Part shown: positions 7,354-14,775 of the stretch, in pieces
Numbering within the stretch: the stretch's first letter is position 1
Layout: each line of letters begins with the position of its first letter
Origin: Jaaginema sp046541115
Lineage (GTDB): Bacteria > Cyanobacteriota > Cyanobacteriia > Cyanobacteriales > Spirulinaceae
Direction: 5' to 3'
Assembly (NCBI GenBank): GCA_046541115.1
Contig: JBKHDX010000055.1
Span: 1-23,125 of the forward strand
Length of the DNA: 23,125 nucleotides
Notes under the pieces: generated by a model
What the model was told of the DNA's origin: nothing
What the model saw: the letters and a program-made list of their open reading frames with translations, nothing else
Database searches by the model: none
Position numbers and translations under genes: made by a program

Positions 7354-8529
7354 GTGACATTCAAAATTCTTAGCTTAGATGGGGGCGGTATTCGTGGAGT
7401 GTTATCCGCAACACTTCTTAAACAAGTAGAGACGATACTGCAAGACAAGAAAGGCAAAAAATTACATGAATATTTCGATTTAATTGCCGGAACATCTACC
7501 GGATCGATTTTGGCAGCAGGAATTGCTTGTCAGATGGAAGCTGATGAGTTAATTCAGGTCTATGAAAAGGAAGGAAAAAACATTTTCTTAGAATCAATAC
7601 ATTCTCAGCGCAAATGGCGATGGCTAGGGCGATTAATTGGAAGTTTTGCCTTATATCCCCACGAAAGCGGAGAGCAAGGATTAGCTAAAGTTTTGGCCAG
7701 AAACTTAATTCATAAAAAGTTAGGTAAATGTCCAACGATTGGAGAAATTGGAAAACTTGCCGAGAATAACGAACCTCAACCTCAACTTTTGATCCTTGCT
7801 TATGATGTTTTATCCCGAAATACAACTTGGTTTGGTAGTGGTTGCAACCGTTGGTATGACAATATTGAACTTTGGAAAATCTGTACCGCTTCCGCTTCAG
7901 CACCCACCTTTTTTCCTCCTTACCAACTCCCCTATAATGACGATCAATATCTGCCTCATATTGATGGGGGAGTAGCAGCAAATAACCCAGAGTTGGTTGC
8001 CATTGCTCATGCTTTGTGGATGCACAGAGAACAAAAGCAAAATAAAAGCGAACGGTTAGATTTGAGCGATATTGCGGTACTTTCTATGGGAACGGGGAAA
8101 ACAACCTGTCCTTTTGAATATGAAGATATCAAAAAATGGGGATTAGGAAAGTGGGTTAGTAATATTCCTAACATATTCCTAAATCCTTCGGCACAAAATT
8201 CACCCTCGATGTGCAAGCAAATCCTTCACAGTGTCAGTGATGATGAACATTACCTCCGTTTAGATTTCGATCTCAATGAGCGTTATGAAGGTGAAAGACA
8301 GCTTGGTAGACTGCGGGGATTGACCAAAAATCCCTACAACAAATACATTTATGAAGAGACCAAAAAGCGTAAAGAAATCAGCGAAGATATTGATAATCCC
8401 GATATTTGTGCGGATTTGCAAGAGGCGGCTCAATGCTATCTCAAATGGGGCAAACTGGATTATGTTTATGATGGACAACAAAATCTTGATGTTATATCTG
8501 CAATTAACCAGTTCATTGATTCCCATTAA
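7354..8529 (+). CDS. Patatin-like phospholipase
   Basis: Serine acyl-hydrolase of 391 residues with all catalytic signatures: the oxyanion-hole loop DGGGIRG (9-15), the nucleophile elbow GTSTG (46-50, Ser48) and the catalytic Asp in DGG (Asp204) followed by VAANNP. Patatins cleave acyl chains from membrane lipids. There is no signal peptide or membrane helix, so it should act in the cytoplasm or at the inner membrane face. The start is GTG at 7354 with a weak AGGG upstream; the next residues (FKILSLDGGG) place the fold right at the N-terminus, as usual for the family. It stands alone: the gene before ends 300 bp away and the next gene converges on it. Some patatins are effectors in bacterial immunity (CapV of CBASS), but no nucleotide cyclase gene is visible here. 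Confidence 0.92.
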   Translation: MTFKILSLDGGGIRGVLSATLLKQVETILQDKKGKKLHEYFDLIAGTSTGSILAAGIACQMEADELIQVYEKEGKNIFLESIHSQRKWRWLGRLIGSFALYPHESGEQGLAKVLARNLIHKKLGKCPTIGEIGKLAENNEPQPQLLILAYDVLSRNTTWFGSGCNRWYDNIELWKICTASASAPTFFPPYQLPYNDDQYLPHIDGGVAANNPELVAIAHALWMHREQKQNKSERLDLSDIAVLSMGTGKTTCPFEYEDIKKWGLGKWVSNIPNIFLNPSAQNSPSMCKQILHSVSDDEHYLRLDFDLNERYEGERQLGRLRGLTKNPYNKYIYEETKKRKEISEDIDNPDICADLQEAAQCYLKWGKLDYVYDGQQNLDVISAINQFIDSH

Positions 8530-8556
8530 TTGAGTCTTCATCTAAAAAAGCATTTC

Positions 8557-8583
8557 GTAGGATGTGTTATTAACGCATCCTAC
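8557..8583. repeat. Stem-loop repeat GTAGGATG family, copy 1
   Basis: GTAGGATGTG (8557-8566), loop TTATTAA, CGCATCCTAC (8574-8583) make a 10-bp stem with one wobble pair. It lies just after the patatin stop, between converging genes, and could end transcription in either direction. Diverged relatives are at 8605-8629, 11072-11099 and 11163-11189. Confidence 0.75.
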
Positions 8584-8604
8584 TTTACTGGGGGGGCGAC
8601 AAGT

Positions 8605-8629
8605 TAGTAGAATGCGTTATTAACTACTA
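8605..8629. repeat. Diverged GTAGGATG-type stem-loop
   Basis: TAGTAG (8605-8610) pairs with CTACTA (8624-8629) around AATGCGTTATTAA, which matches the core of the neighbouring element at 8557-8583. It seems to be a decayed second copy. Confidence 0.5.
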
Positions 8630-8682
8630 CTACCATTTTGAACTGTTTTCTAATGTCCTAAATCCAGTGCGATCGCAGCAAG

Positions 8683-9360
8683 TTACTCCCAATAGTTTTC
8701 CCAATCGTCAGCAAATGCTTGTTTGAGAGTCTCCATATAAGCATTAGTCTTGATTTTTACCATCCAAATCTGATTGTCTGACTCTCCCTTGCAAACAACA
8801 CCTTCTGCAACATCGTATCTGCCTTCACGGACATCGTGTATAAATTTCCCGGTGAGTTTACCCCGATAAATCACTCGCGCGATCGCAAGCGCTCCAAAGT
8901 CACTGACAAACCGATCTGGCGGTAAAAATCCAGCTTGGGTTTGTATGTCAAAGAGAACCAGTTGTTTGCGATCGGTGTGGCGGTGTTTTCCGGCAAACGA
9001 GTTAGAACCCAGAAACTCCGTGAAGGCAATAATCTCGTTGGATTGATAGAAGTTTTGTTGAGTCAGCACGTTGGTTAAAGATTCGGCCAGTGAATCGAGG
9101 AATATAAATGGGGCTTGTTCTAAACCTTCATGAGCAGCAGTAAATTCTGCAATCCCCAATTGGTCTAAGTCAAATCGGGAGCGTCGCGTGCCAAACGCAT
9201 ACCATCCAAGTTCGCGTTCCCATACCCAATGCAGGTTAGTACCATCGTATTTCTCGAAGGCAATACAGCGGCCAATCGGTGCGCTACCACTGCCAAGTAT
9301 TTTCGGGTAAACCAGTTTTGTGCGAACCAATACTATTGAGTAAATAATGTTTCTTCTCAA
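8683..9360 (-). CDS. Minimal RNA-ligase-like nucleotidyltransferase
   Basis: The frame encodes up to 225 residues with the ordered motifs of the covalent nucleotidyltransferase superfamily: motif I FEKYDGTN (Lys37, the expected adenylylated lysine), a motif III-like EIIAFTEFLG (109-118), a IIIa-like LVLFDIQ (134-140), motif IV AEGVVCKG (195-202) and motif V MVKIK (210-214). This fits the RNA ligase domain, which seals RNA 5'-phosphate and 3'-hydroxyl ends using ATP. There is no C-terminal accessory domain, so it is a single-domain form. No ATG is available: the frame begins with TTG at 9360, and another TTG at 9330 leaves a 215-residue product closer to where the fold starts (VYPKILGS). An upstream in-frame TAA excludes a longer form. 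It could be expressed from a rare start or be a gene that lost its start. It converges on the patatin gene. Confidence 0.78.
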   Translation of the reverse strand: MRRNIIYSIVLVRTKLVYPKILGSGSAPIGRCIAFEKYDGTNLHWVWERELGWYAFGTRRSRFDLDQLGIAEFTAAHEGLEQAPFIFLDSLAESLTNVLTQQNFYQSNEIIAFTEFLGSNSFAGKHRHTDRKQLVLFDIQTQAGFLPPDRFVSDFGALAIARVIYRGKLTGKFIHDVREGRYDVAEGVVCKGESDNQIWMVKIKTNAYMETLKQAFADDWENYWE

Positions 9361-9389
9361 ATATTAACTGATGTACGAGAGAATCGTCG

Positions 9390-9627
9390 TTATTTTGCTG
9401 GGTCAAACCCCGACTGTAGTTGTTCTTGGGCAAATTGTCGGACTTGCTCATCTAGGAGGCAATTTTCGCTGGTCGCTTTCTGGTAAATGTATGACCTTCC
9501 CCAGACAATCTTTGAAAAAATCTTTGGCGTAATAGCTCGCCGCATCTGTGACTAATTCTTCTAATATGGGTTTAAATGCGAAGCCTACCGCCTGCGTTAC
9601 GCCCCAAGCTACCAACAAATCCACCAT
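9390..9627 (-). pseudogene. Frameshifted remnant of NACHT-type N-terminal domain
   Basis: From the ATG at 9625-9627 the frame reads 59 residues to a TGA at 9448-9450. It begins MVDLLVAWGVTQAVGFAFKP and continues ILEELVTDAASYYAKDFF. This strongly resembles the helical N-terminal segment that precedes NACHT NTPase domains in many cyanobacterial proteins. Just before the stop, a shifted frame carries on in the same style (LLDEQVRQFAQEQLQSGF) and ends at TAA 9390-9392. A single frameshift around 9450-9480 therefore joins the two parts. No NACHT domain follows, so only the N-terminal module survives. The family assignment is from memory of the motif and was not searched. Confidence 0.6.
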
Positions 9628-9779
9628 TCTGTTAACTACCCACGAAATAATTGCTTTCTCTCACACTATAAAACCTTTGTTTTGGAAAAAATTGGGATTG
9701 ATGCTCGACTCAAACCAAGGCTTGTAAGTCCGTAGTGATTAACGCAATCTAATAACGCGATGTGCGATCGCGCTTTTTC

Positions 9780-9784
9780 AGGAG
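9780..9784 (+). promoter_or_regulatory. Ribosome binding site deciding the antitoxin start
   Basis: AGGAG ends 8 nt before the ATG at 9793. This favours 9793 over the upstream ATG at 9760, which has no such site and would add eleven residues that look unrelated to the fold. Confidence 0.6.
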
Positions 9785-9792
9785 ATGATAAA

Positions 9793-10059
9793 ATGAGACA
9801 CACCGATCGTCTTTATAGCCCAACCATGAGACTTATTGCCTTACCAGCCCATTTTGATGGGCAATCTATTCAACTCGATAGACCTTATCCCCTCCAACCC
9901 AATACCAAACTTGTTGTTACCATTATCCCAAAACAAAACTCAGAAAGCGAAGCCTGGTTGTCTTTTTCTATAGATCAACTGAATAATGCTTATACCGAGG
10001 AGGATAATTACCCCCTGAGTGCGATTAAAACAGTAAATCCTGACTATGAAGGAAGCTGA
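9793..10059 (+). CDS. Antitoxin of PemK/MazF-type module
   Basis: A small acidic protein of 88 residues from the ATG at 9793. A second possible start, ATG at 9826, would give 77 residues beginning MRLIALPAHFDGQSI. The conserved-looking core (ALPAHFDGQSIQLDRP followed by PNTKLVVTI) resembles the small beta-rich N-terminal domain of cyanobacterial antitoxins found directly before PemK/MazF toxins. The C-terminus (EEDNYPLSAIKTVNPDYEGS) would be the toxin-binding tail. Its last 14 bp overlap the toxin gene, typical of translational coupling. Such antitoxins bind the toxin and often repress their own promoter. The assignment relies on gene order as much as on sequence. Confidence 0.72.
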   Translation: MRHTDRLYSPTMRLIALPAHFDGQSIQLDRPYPLQPNTKLVVTIIPKQNSESEAWLSFSIDQLNNAYTEEDNYPLSAIKTVNPDYEGS

Positions 10060-10384
10060 TGTTGTTCTCATTCCGATTCCCCAAGCGGACGGAATGATTA
10101 AAAATCGTCCAGTTCTTCTCCTTCGCGAACTACCGCTTTATCGAGATTTTTTAGTTTGTGGTATTAGTACCCAAATTTATCAAGATGTTGTAGGTTTTGA
10201 TAATATTATCTCTCGTGCCGATTCTGACTTTGCTACCAGTGGTTTACGAGGACAATCTTTGATTCGGTTAGGTTTTTTGACTGTTATTCCTCGCCATCAA
10301 ATTTTGGGTTCTATTGGCAATATTTCATCAGAAAGACATCAACATTTACTTAAAACTCTTAGTGATTATCTGGTAGGTTCGTAG
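10046..10384 (+). CDS. PemK/MazF-family toxin
   Basis: This 112-residue protein has the PemK/MazF pattern: an N-terminal strand DVVLIPIPQADG, the NRPVLLL turn where the family has K-x-RPVLVL, a central segment with FLVCGIST, then SLIRLGFLTVIPRHQILGSIGNIS and a C-terminal helix. The family are ribosome-independent mRNA interferases that stop growth when the antitoxin is lost. The ATG overlaps the antitoxin gene by 14 bp. Its stop overlaps the GTG of the next toxin gene by 1 bp. RPV(L) is kept, but the family's usual basic residue near the start of that motif is shifted. Confidence 0.82.
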   Translation: MKEADVVLIPIPQADGMIKNRPVLLLRELPLYRDFLVCGISTQIYQDVVGFDNIISRADSDFATSGLRGQSLIRLGFLTVIPRHQILGSIGNISSERHQHLLKTLSDYLVGS

Positions 10385-10728
10385 TGGAAGCACAACCTCG
10401 CGATCTTCAAATGTATGCAACCGAAGATGGAAGTATCCCATTTGAAAACTGGTTAGACTCTCTCAAAGACGCTAAAGCCAGAAGAAAAATCAAGTTAAGA
10501 CTCGATCGCGTTAGTTTAGGAAATCTAGGAGATTATAAGTCAGTCGGTGAGGGAGTTTGCGAACTCAGAATTAATTATGGTAGCGGTTATCGCGTGTATT
10601 TTGCTCAAATTGGATTAACTATTATCTTACTTTTATGTGGTGGCGATAAAAGCACGCAACAACAAGATATTCGTAAAGCACAAACCTATTGGCGAAACTA
10701 TGAAAAGCGTACCGACTCAAACCAGTAA
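10384..10728 (+). CDS. RelE/HigB-type toxin (phage Gp49-like)
   Basis: A 114-residue protein with the typical features of the family once called addiction-module killer protein: an N-terminal strand, FENWLDSLKDAKARRKIKLRLDRVSLGNLGDYKSVGEGVCELRI, then GSGYRVYFAQIG, a hydrophobic strand IILLLCGGDKSTQQQDI and a C-terminal helix KAQTYWRNYEKR. These are RelE-fold toxins that cleave mRNA, usually at the ribosome. The start is GTG at 10384, sharing one base with the stop of the preceding PemK gene. The downstream antitoxin starts 29 bp before this gene ends. The toxin-first order matches higBA-type modules. Confidence 0.88.
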   Translation: MEAQPRDLQMYATEDGSIPFENWLDSLKDAKARRKIKLRLDRVSLGNLGDYKSVGEGVCELRINYGSGYRVYFAQIGLTIILLLCGGDKSTQQQDIRKAQTYWRNYEKRTDSNQ

Positions 10729-11053
10729 AAATTACCATTCCTATTTAATCGAATCTCTAAAAGACCCCGAAGAAGCGGCAGGATATTTAGAAGTCTTTTT
10801 AGAAGAAGATTGTCCCGAACCAGAATTATGTTACACCGTTTTGAGTCATATTTTAGAAGCTTTGGGCGAGACTTCCCTAAAACCCGAACAACAAGCCGCC
10901 CATCATCAAAAACTAATACAAATACTCAATCAACCCGGCAATATTGCAATTTATGAGCTAAGTCAATGGTTAGAAACATTGGGGTTAAAAATTCAAATTC
11001 AAGTCCAAAAACCCTCAGCCGATAATACTTCAATTTCTACCGAAATTCCTTAA
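10700..11053 (+). CDS. HigA-like antitoxin of the second module
   Basis: 117 residues from the ATG at 10700. The frame is open back to 10637, but that part lies inside the toxin gene and has no support. The protein starts MKSVPTQTSKNYHSYLIESL and continues with KDPEEAAGYLEVFLEE, as in cyanobacterial partners of RelE/HigB-type toxins that neutralise the toxin and bind the operator. The segment IYELSQWLETLGLKIQIQVQ resembles the recognition half of a HigA-like helix-turn-helix followed by a short strand. The gene overlaps the toxin by 29 bp, so translation is probably coupled. Confidence 0.78.
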   Translation: MKSVPTQTSKNYHSYLIESLKDPEEAAGYLEVFLEEDCPEPELCYTVLSHILEALGETSLKPEQQAAHHQKLIQILNQPGNIAIYELSQWLETLGLKIQIQVQKPSADNTSISTEIP

Positions 11054-11071
11054 CTCTAATATGATTTAAAT

Positions 11072-11099
11072 GTTAAGATGCGCTAATAATGTATCTTAC
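11072..11099. repeat. Diverged GTAGGATG-type stem-loop
   Basis: The element reads GTTAAGATGCG, then CTAATAAT, then GTATCTTAC. The arms pair imperfectly through AAGAT/ATCTT. It follows the last antitoxin gene by about 20 bp and may serve as a weak transcription end. Confidence 0.45.
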
Positions 11100-11162
11100 T
11101 GCATACGAAACAAAACCTAAGAAAATCTCCAAACCTTGTTGTTAGAAGGATTAGGTGAATTC

Positions 11163-11189
11163 GTAGGATTTGTTATTAAAATATCCTAC
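11163..11189. repeat. GTAGGATG-type stem-loop supplying a stop codon
   Basis: GTAGGATTTG (11163-11172), loop TTATTAA, AATATCCTAC (11180-11189); the outer 7 bp pair perfectly. The stop codon and last three to four residues (S-R-I-F) of the adjacent minus-strand glycosyltransferase are encoded inside it. It could also act as a bidirectional terminator between converging operons. Confidence 0.65.
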
Positions 11190-12432
11190 TTTGTAAACGT
11201 TGACGGTACAACGCCCAAGTCAGGGTTTCGGCTTTGCGACGGGCAGCTTTGCCCATTTCAGCAAGTTCTTCGGGATGGGTGTAACACCACTCCAGCTTGG
11301 CGTTGAGGGCTTCCGTGTCGCGAATCGGCACGATCAAGCCCTCAACGCCATCGGTGATGATATCTGTGCCTCCGGCGTTGGGGGTGGTAATAATGGGAAT
11401 ACCGCAAGCCATGGCTTCGAGGAGGACGAGGGCTAGTCCTTCGATGAGGGAGGGGAAGACAAAAACGCTGGCTTGGCTGTAATACTGATTGAGGGTAGCG
11501 TGGGGGACGGAGGGGATGTAGCGGAAACTGTCGCGGTAGGTATTTAGCCAGGATGGGGGAAACTCGTTGAAGCCGACGCAGAGTAATTCGGAGTTGGGGA
11601 GGTGTAAGTCTTGCCAAGCTTGCAGGAGGTAGTGAGCGCCTTTGCGGGGGCCTAAGCGACCCACAAACAGGGCGCGAAACTGCTGGTCGGGTTTGGGTTG
11701 GGGGTGGAAGTAATCGACAGGCGCACCAAAGGGGATAACGGCGATTTTGGCTTCGGGGATGTGGGCAGCGAGGAGGGATTGCTTGACGATGCTGGAGGGG
11801 ACGATGATATAATCGGCGAGATGAATTTCTTTATCTTTGCGATCGCGCTTCCATTTCGGTTCTTGCAAGGATAGCAATGCGGGGGCTAATTCGGGGAAGT
11901 TTTCGGCTTCTTCGGCTTGCAAGCGTTGGCTGTGACGATAATAGACGATGGGAAGGTCGTAGTAACAGGTGATTCCTTTCGCTTTGGCAGCAGTAAAGGT
12001 ACTTGCTGCCCCGTCTTCATAAGCATACACCCCGGTTAGGTTATCGAGATGGTTGCGAGCCACTTTAGCATCAAGGTCAGCATACATCCAATCGACTAAG
12101 CTTTGGGGATTCTGCCCGAAACGGCGACTCCAACCCAAACGCATCAAAGCAATTCGCAGGATTTCGCGACTCGGATAGGTATGCAGAGATACCCCAGGAG
12201 GGGCAATCCAACTGCGGCGACTCAATTCGCGATGGAGGGGGGGTACAAGGCGTTGTAGGGTGCTTGCGAGGCGGCTTTGGGGATTATAAGCAAGGGTGGC
12301 GATCATTGCTTCTAGAATACCTAAATCGGCCAGGGCGATCGCGGCATTCCGCGCAAAGGGATTACCTGTCGGATGAATCAGGGTAATCTTCTTGCCAGTT
12401 TTGTTGTTGTTGTTCGCGCCAATCTTCGACAT
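11176..12432 (-). CDS. Family 4 glycosyltransferase
   Basis: 418 residues from the ATG at 12430-12432. The frame is open to a TTG at 12489, which would deepen an already long overlap with the upstream gene. The GT-B fold is shown by the N-terminal ITLIHPTGNPFARNAAIAL, the start of the C-terminal domain at FVGRLGPRKGAHYLLQAW, and the nucleotide-sugar site PSLIEGLALVLLEAMACGIPIITT with the E-x7-E-like arrangement, followed by NAGGTDII. It should transfer a sugar from an activated donor to a lipid-linked or polysaccharide acceptor at the inner membrane. It overlaps the O-antigen ligase-like gene by 71 bp and is the last gene of the four-gene cluster. The C-terminal residues come from a stem-loop repeat, so the end may have been altered by insertion. 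Confidence 0.88.
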   Translation of the reverse strand: MSKIGANNNNKTGKKITLIHPTGNPFARNAAIALADLGILEAMIATLAYNPQSRLASTLQRLVPPLHRELSRRSWIAPPGVSLHTYPSREILRIALMRLGWSRRFGQNPQSLVDWMYADLDAKVARNHLDNLTGVYAYEDGAASTFTAAKAKGITCYYDLPIVYYRHSQRLQAEEAENFPELAPALLSLQEPKWKRDRKDKEIHLADYIIVPSSIVKQSLLAAHIPEAKIAVIPFGAPVDYFHPQPKPDQQFRALFVGRLGPRKGAHYLLQAWQDLHLPNSELLCVGFNEFPPSWLNTYRDSFRYIPSVPHATLNQYYSQASVFVFPSLIEGLALVLLEAMACGIPIITTPNAGGTDIITDGVEGLIVPIRDTEALNAKLEWCYTHPEELAEMGKAARRKAETLTWALYRQRLQSRIF

Positions 12433-13762
12433 ATTCAAGCCAGGGAAGTAAGAAAATAAAACCACTAAACAGCCAGTAATATACGGCAAAGGTGTGGTGA
12501 AAAACCATTTGACTAATAAATAAAATGGCTTGCATTAAACAAGCAGATAAGGCAAAGTCGCTTAAAAAAGTGCGTTTGAGTTTCCAAAAGGTTATAAATA
12601 AGGCAATGATTAAAGCGACTCTCATGGTGTACCAAAAAATAAAGCCAATGGGGCCAATTTCGAGGGCAACTTTACCCATTTCTGGTTCAATTTCAATGGG
12701 AATATAAGCCCCGGAAGGTAAGCCGAGTATATTTCTTAAAGCGACGGTTCCGGCGTGAGTTGCCCCAACTCCATAACCATCAAAGGCCGTATATTGCGTT
12801 AAGTCAAACGGGCTGATAACTGAAAGACCAACTCGTTCGCCAATGTCGGTATTACTACCGACTCGTCGGGAAAATGCTTCGACAACCGGACGAAAAATAA
12901 TCAAAGCAACACTAATCCCTACTGCCACAAAAGGCAGTAAACGACTAATCCAAACTAAGGTTTTTTCGGGGTTGCGGAGGGTACGGAAAAATAGGAAACC
13001 AATTAAACATAAAATTTCAGCGATAACAGGGGTTCTTGAGCCTGTCATAAAGCTATTAAGAAAGACTAAAAATAGTTCAACATAGGTGATGATTTGCCAT
13101 TCTTTTGATTGTTTAATCGCCAAAAAAGGTAAAATTAAAGCAAAACAAGCCGTGAGATATCCTTGGTAACTGTTAATATAAGAAAATGTCCCGGTAATGC
13201 GGACATTAGTTGACCCGGCAAAGCCAAAGGTTTCGATTTCAACGGGGGTATCGGGGGCATATTGATTAATGGGGCTGTGAATGGGGCTGAAAAACTGCAC
13301 AATCCCTAAAATGCCCACGGGAATGAGCAGTAAAAGATGCGATCGCAAAAACTGATAAAATTCATCTTGGTTGCGAAATAAACTCGGTAACATCCACACC
13401 AAAGGAATATAAAATAAATAAGCTTTTAGTCCTAAAATTCCCACCAAGGGCGAGCCAAGTTTGGGGTTAAAGGCTTGGAAAATACACCACCCCGAAGCCA
13501 ACCAAATGAGCAAATTAATAATGTTATTTCTAATGGGAAAATGTGGCTCTTTGGTGGGAAAAACGTAATAGCGTAAATAAGCACCCAGTAAAACAATATC
13601 CTTGAGGAAATATAACCCCGCACTGGCTTGGGGTAAGACCCATTTTCGCAAGGCACCATCAAAGACTAAAATAAAGAAAACGGCTTTGACCGAGCGTCGC
13701 CAATCTTGGAACGAAATATAAACAATTGTACCAACAACAACTAATGCCAGAATAAGTTTCAT
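12362..13762 (-). CDS. O-antigen ligase/polymerase-like membrane protein
   Basis: A polytopic membrane protein of 466 residues with about 10-12 hydrophobic segments spread over its length. The segments around ITGTFSYINSYQGYLTACFA and FLNSFMTGSRTPVIAEILCL resemble the Wzy/WaaL-type family, which polymerises or ligates polysaccharide repeat units on the periplasmic side. The larger loop (about residues 285-345) before the last helices fits that topology. The ATG at 13760-13762 overlaps the stop of the upstream glycosyltransferase by 4 bp. The C-terminus is hydrophilic and Gln/Glu-rich. Family membership is inferred from topology, short motifs and neighbours; the substrate is unknown. Confidence 0.75.
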   Translation of the reverse strand: MKLILALVVVGTIVYISFQDWRRSVKAVFFILVFDGALRKWVLPQASAGLYFLKDIVLLGAYLRYYVFPTKEPHFPIRNNIINLLIWLASGWCIFQAFNPKLGSPLVGILGLKAYLFYIPLVWMLPSLFRNQDEFYQFLRSHLLLLIPVGILGIVQFFSPIHSPINQYAPDTPVEIETFGFAGSTNVRITGTFSYINSYQGYLTACFALILPFLAIKQSKEWQIITYVELFLVFLNSFMTGSRTPVIAEILCLIGFLFFRTLRNPEKTLVWISRLLPFVAVGISVALIIFRPVVEAFSRRVGSNTDIGERVGLSVISPFDLTQYTAFDGYGVGATHAGTVALRNILGLPSGAYIPIEIEPEMGKVALEIGPIGFIFWYTMRVALIIALFITFWKLKRTFLSDFALSACLMQAILFISQMVFHHTFAVYYWLFSGFIFLLPWLEYVEDWREQQQQNWQEDYPDSSDR

Positions 13763-14775
13763 TGTAAAATCGGTTCAATTATTGCTAAATAGGACTTGAT
13801 AACGGTTTCGGGTTTGTGCTTATTCAAATGATTTTGGGCTGAATCTTGATAGCGTTTTAATTGTTGGGGAGTAGTTAACAGGTTAAACAAAAGATCGGTC
13901 AAAGCTTGCACATCGTTATTAGGAAATGTTACCCCACAATCGCCGATAGCAGTTTTTAAGCCCCCTCCGGCTGAACCCACCACTACACAACCACAAGCAA
14001 TCCCTTCGAGGGCTACAAGTCCAAAGGGTTCTTGCCAGCGAGACGGCACAACTAAAATGCGATGTTGGTTAAGTATTTCTGTTAGTTTTTCCCCGGTTTG
14101 TACGCCAACAAATCCCACTTGGGAGTCGAGATTTTGATTTTCAATTTGGGCTTTGAGGTTGTCTTCTTCGGGGCCTGTGCCGATAATAGTAAGCTGCGGT
14201 TGTAGCCCTTTTTCTTTAAGATTTGCTAAGGCAGAAATCAGAATATCAGCCCCTTTGTCCGATACCAAACGACCGAGAAAAACTAAGTCGCGATCGCGCT
14301 TCACTTCTGGCATAATATAAAAGCGATCGCACCAGTAGGGATTGGGAATGACAGTGGCAGTACCGGGAATATTGCTCGCGATCGCGTCACTAATTGCTAT
14401 ATTGGTACTCAGAAGCGTCACCCAGCGTTTCAAGCGGTCTGGCAGCTTTAAACCCCCTTCTGGGCGACGATACCAAGTATGATGGGTGACGACCAAAGGC
14501 CGCCGAATTAAGAGTAACGGCCACAATCCTTTTAAACTCACTGACCCCTGAAAAAAGACATCGCACCACTGCATTAACCTTAAAAATTCAAGGGGTTTGG
14601 GTTGTCGAATAATAACAAACGGAAAGGATTTCTCCTCAGTTTCTAAAGCAGGAGTTTGGGAAATAACTTTCACCTTACAGCCCGCTTTAACCAACTCAAC
14701 TGCGAGGATTTCTGTCACGGTTTCTGTGCCGCCAATACTGGGATAAAATAAGGGAGAATAAATTAAAATTTTCAC
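13759..14775 (-). CDS. Family 4 glycosyltransferase
   Basis: This 338-residue GT-B enzyme starts with the family's donor-side pattern MKILIYSPLFYPSIGGTETV and has a C-terminal domain from VFLGRLVSDKGADILISAL, then PSRWQEPFGLVALEGIACG, the E-x7-E-type donor site, followed by GGGLKTAI. It should be a retaining glycosyltransferase acting at the cytoplasmic face. The start is GTG at 14773-14775, overlapping the stop of the FkbM gene by 4 bp, and its own stop overlaps the next ATG by 4 bp. Both overlaps point to translational coupling in one operon. Donor and acceptor sugars cannot be told. Confidence 0.92.
   Translation of the reverse strand: MKILIYSPLFYPSIGGTETVTEILAVELVKAGCKVKVISQTPALETEEKSFPFVIIRQPKPLEFLRLMQWCDVFFQGSVSLKGLWPLLLIRRPLVVTHHTWYRRPEGGLKLPDRLKRWVTLLSTNIAISDAIASNIPGTATVIPNPYWCDRFYIMPEVKRDRDLVFLGRLVSDKGADILISALANLKEKGLQPQLTIIGTGPEEDNLKAQIENQNLDSQVGFVGVQTGEKLTEILNQHRILVVPSRWQEPFGLVALEGIACGCVVVGSAGGGLKTAIGDCGVTFPNNDVQALTDLLFNLLTTPQQLKRYQDSAQNHLNKHKPETVIKSYLAIIEPILQ

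Larger units (their letters stand above)
9361..9792. other. Intergenic region with gene remnant
   Basis: No intact gene over 60 codons is present. On the minus strand, 9390-9627 is a frameshifted fragment of a NACHT-associated N-terminal domain (listed separately). The rest (9628-9779) shows nothing recognisable; the promoter of the toxin-antitoxin operon should lie within it. Confidence 0.6.

Noticed and set aside
7354..8529. Patatin gene as part of a CBASS system
   Set aside because: No cyclic-nucleotide synthase or ancillary gene lies on either side; only a generic patatin assignment is supported.
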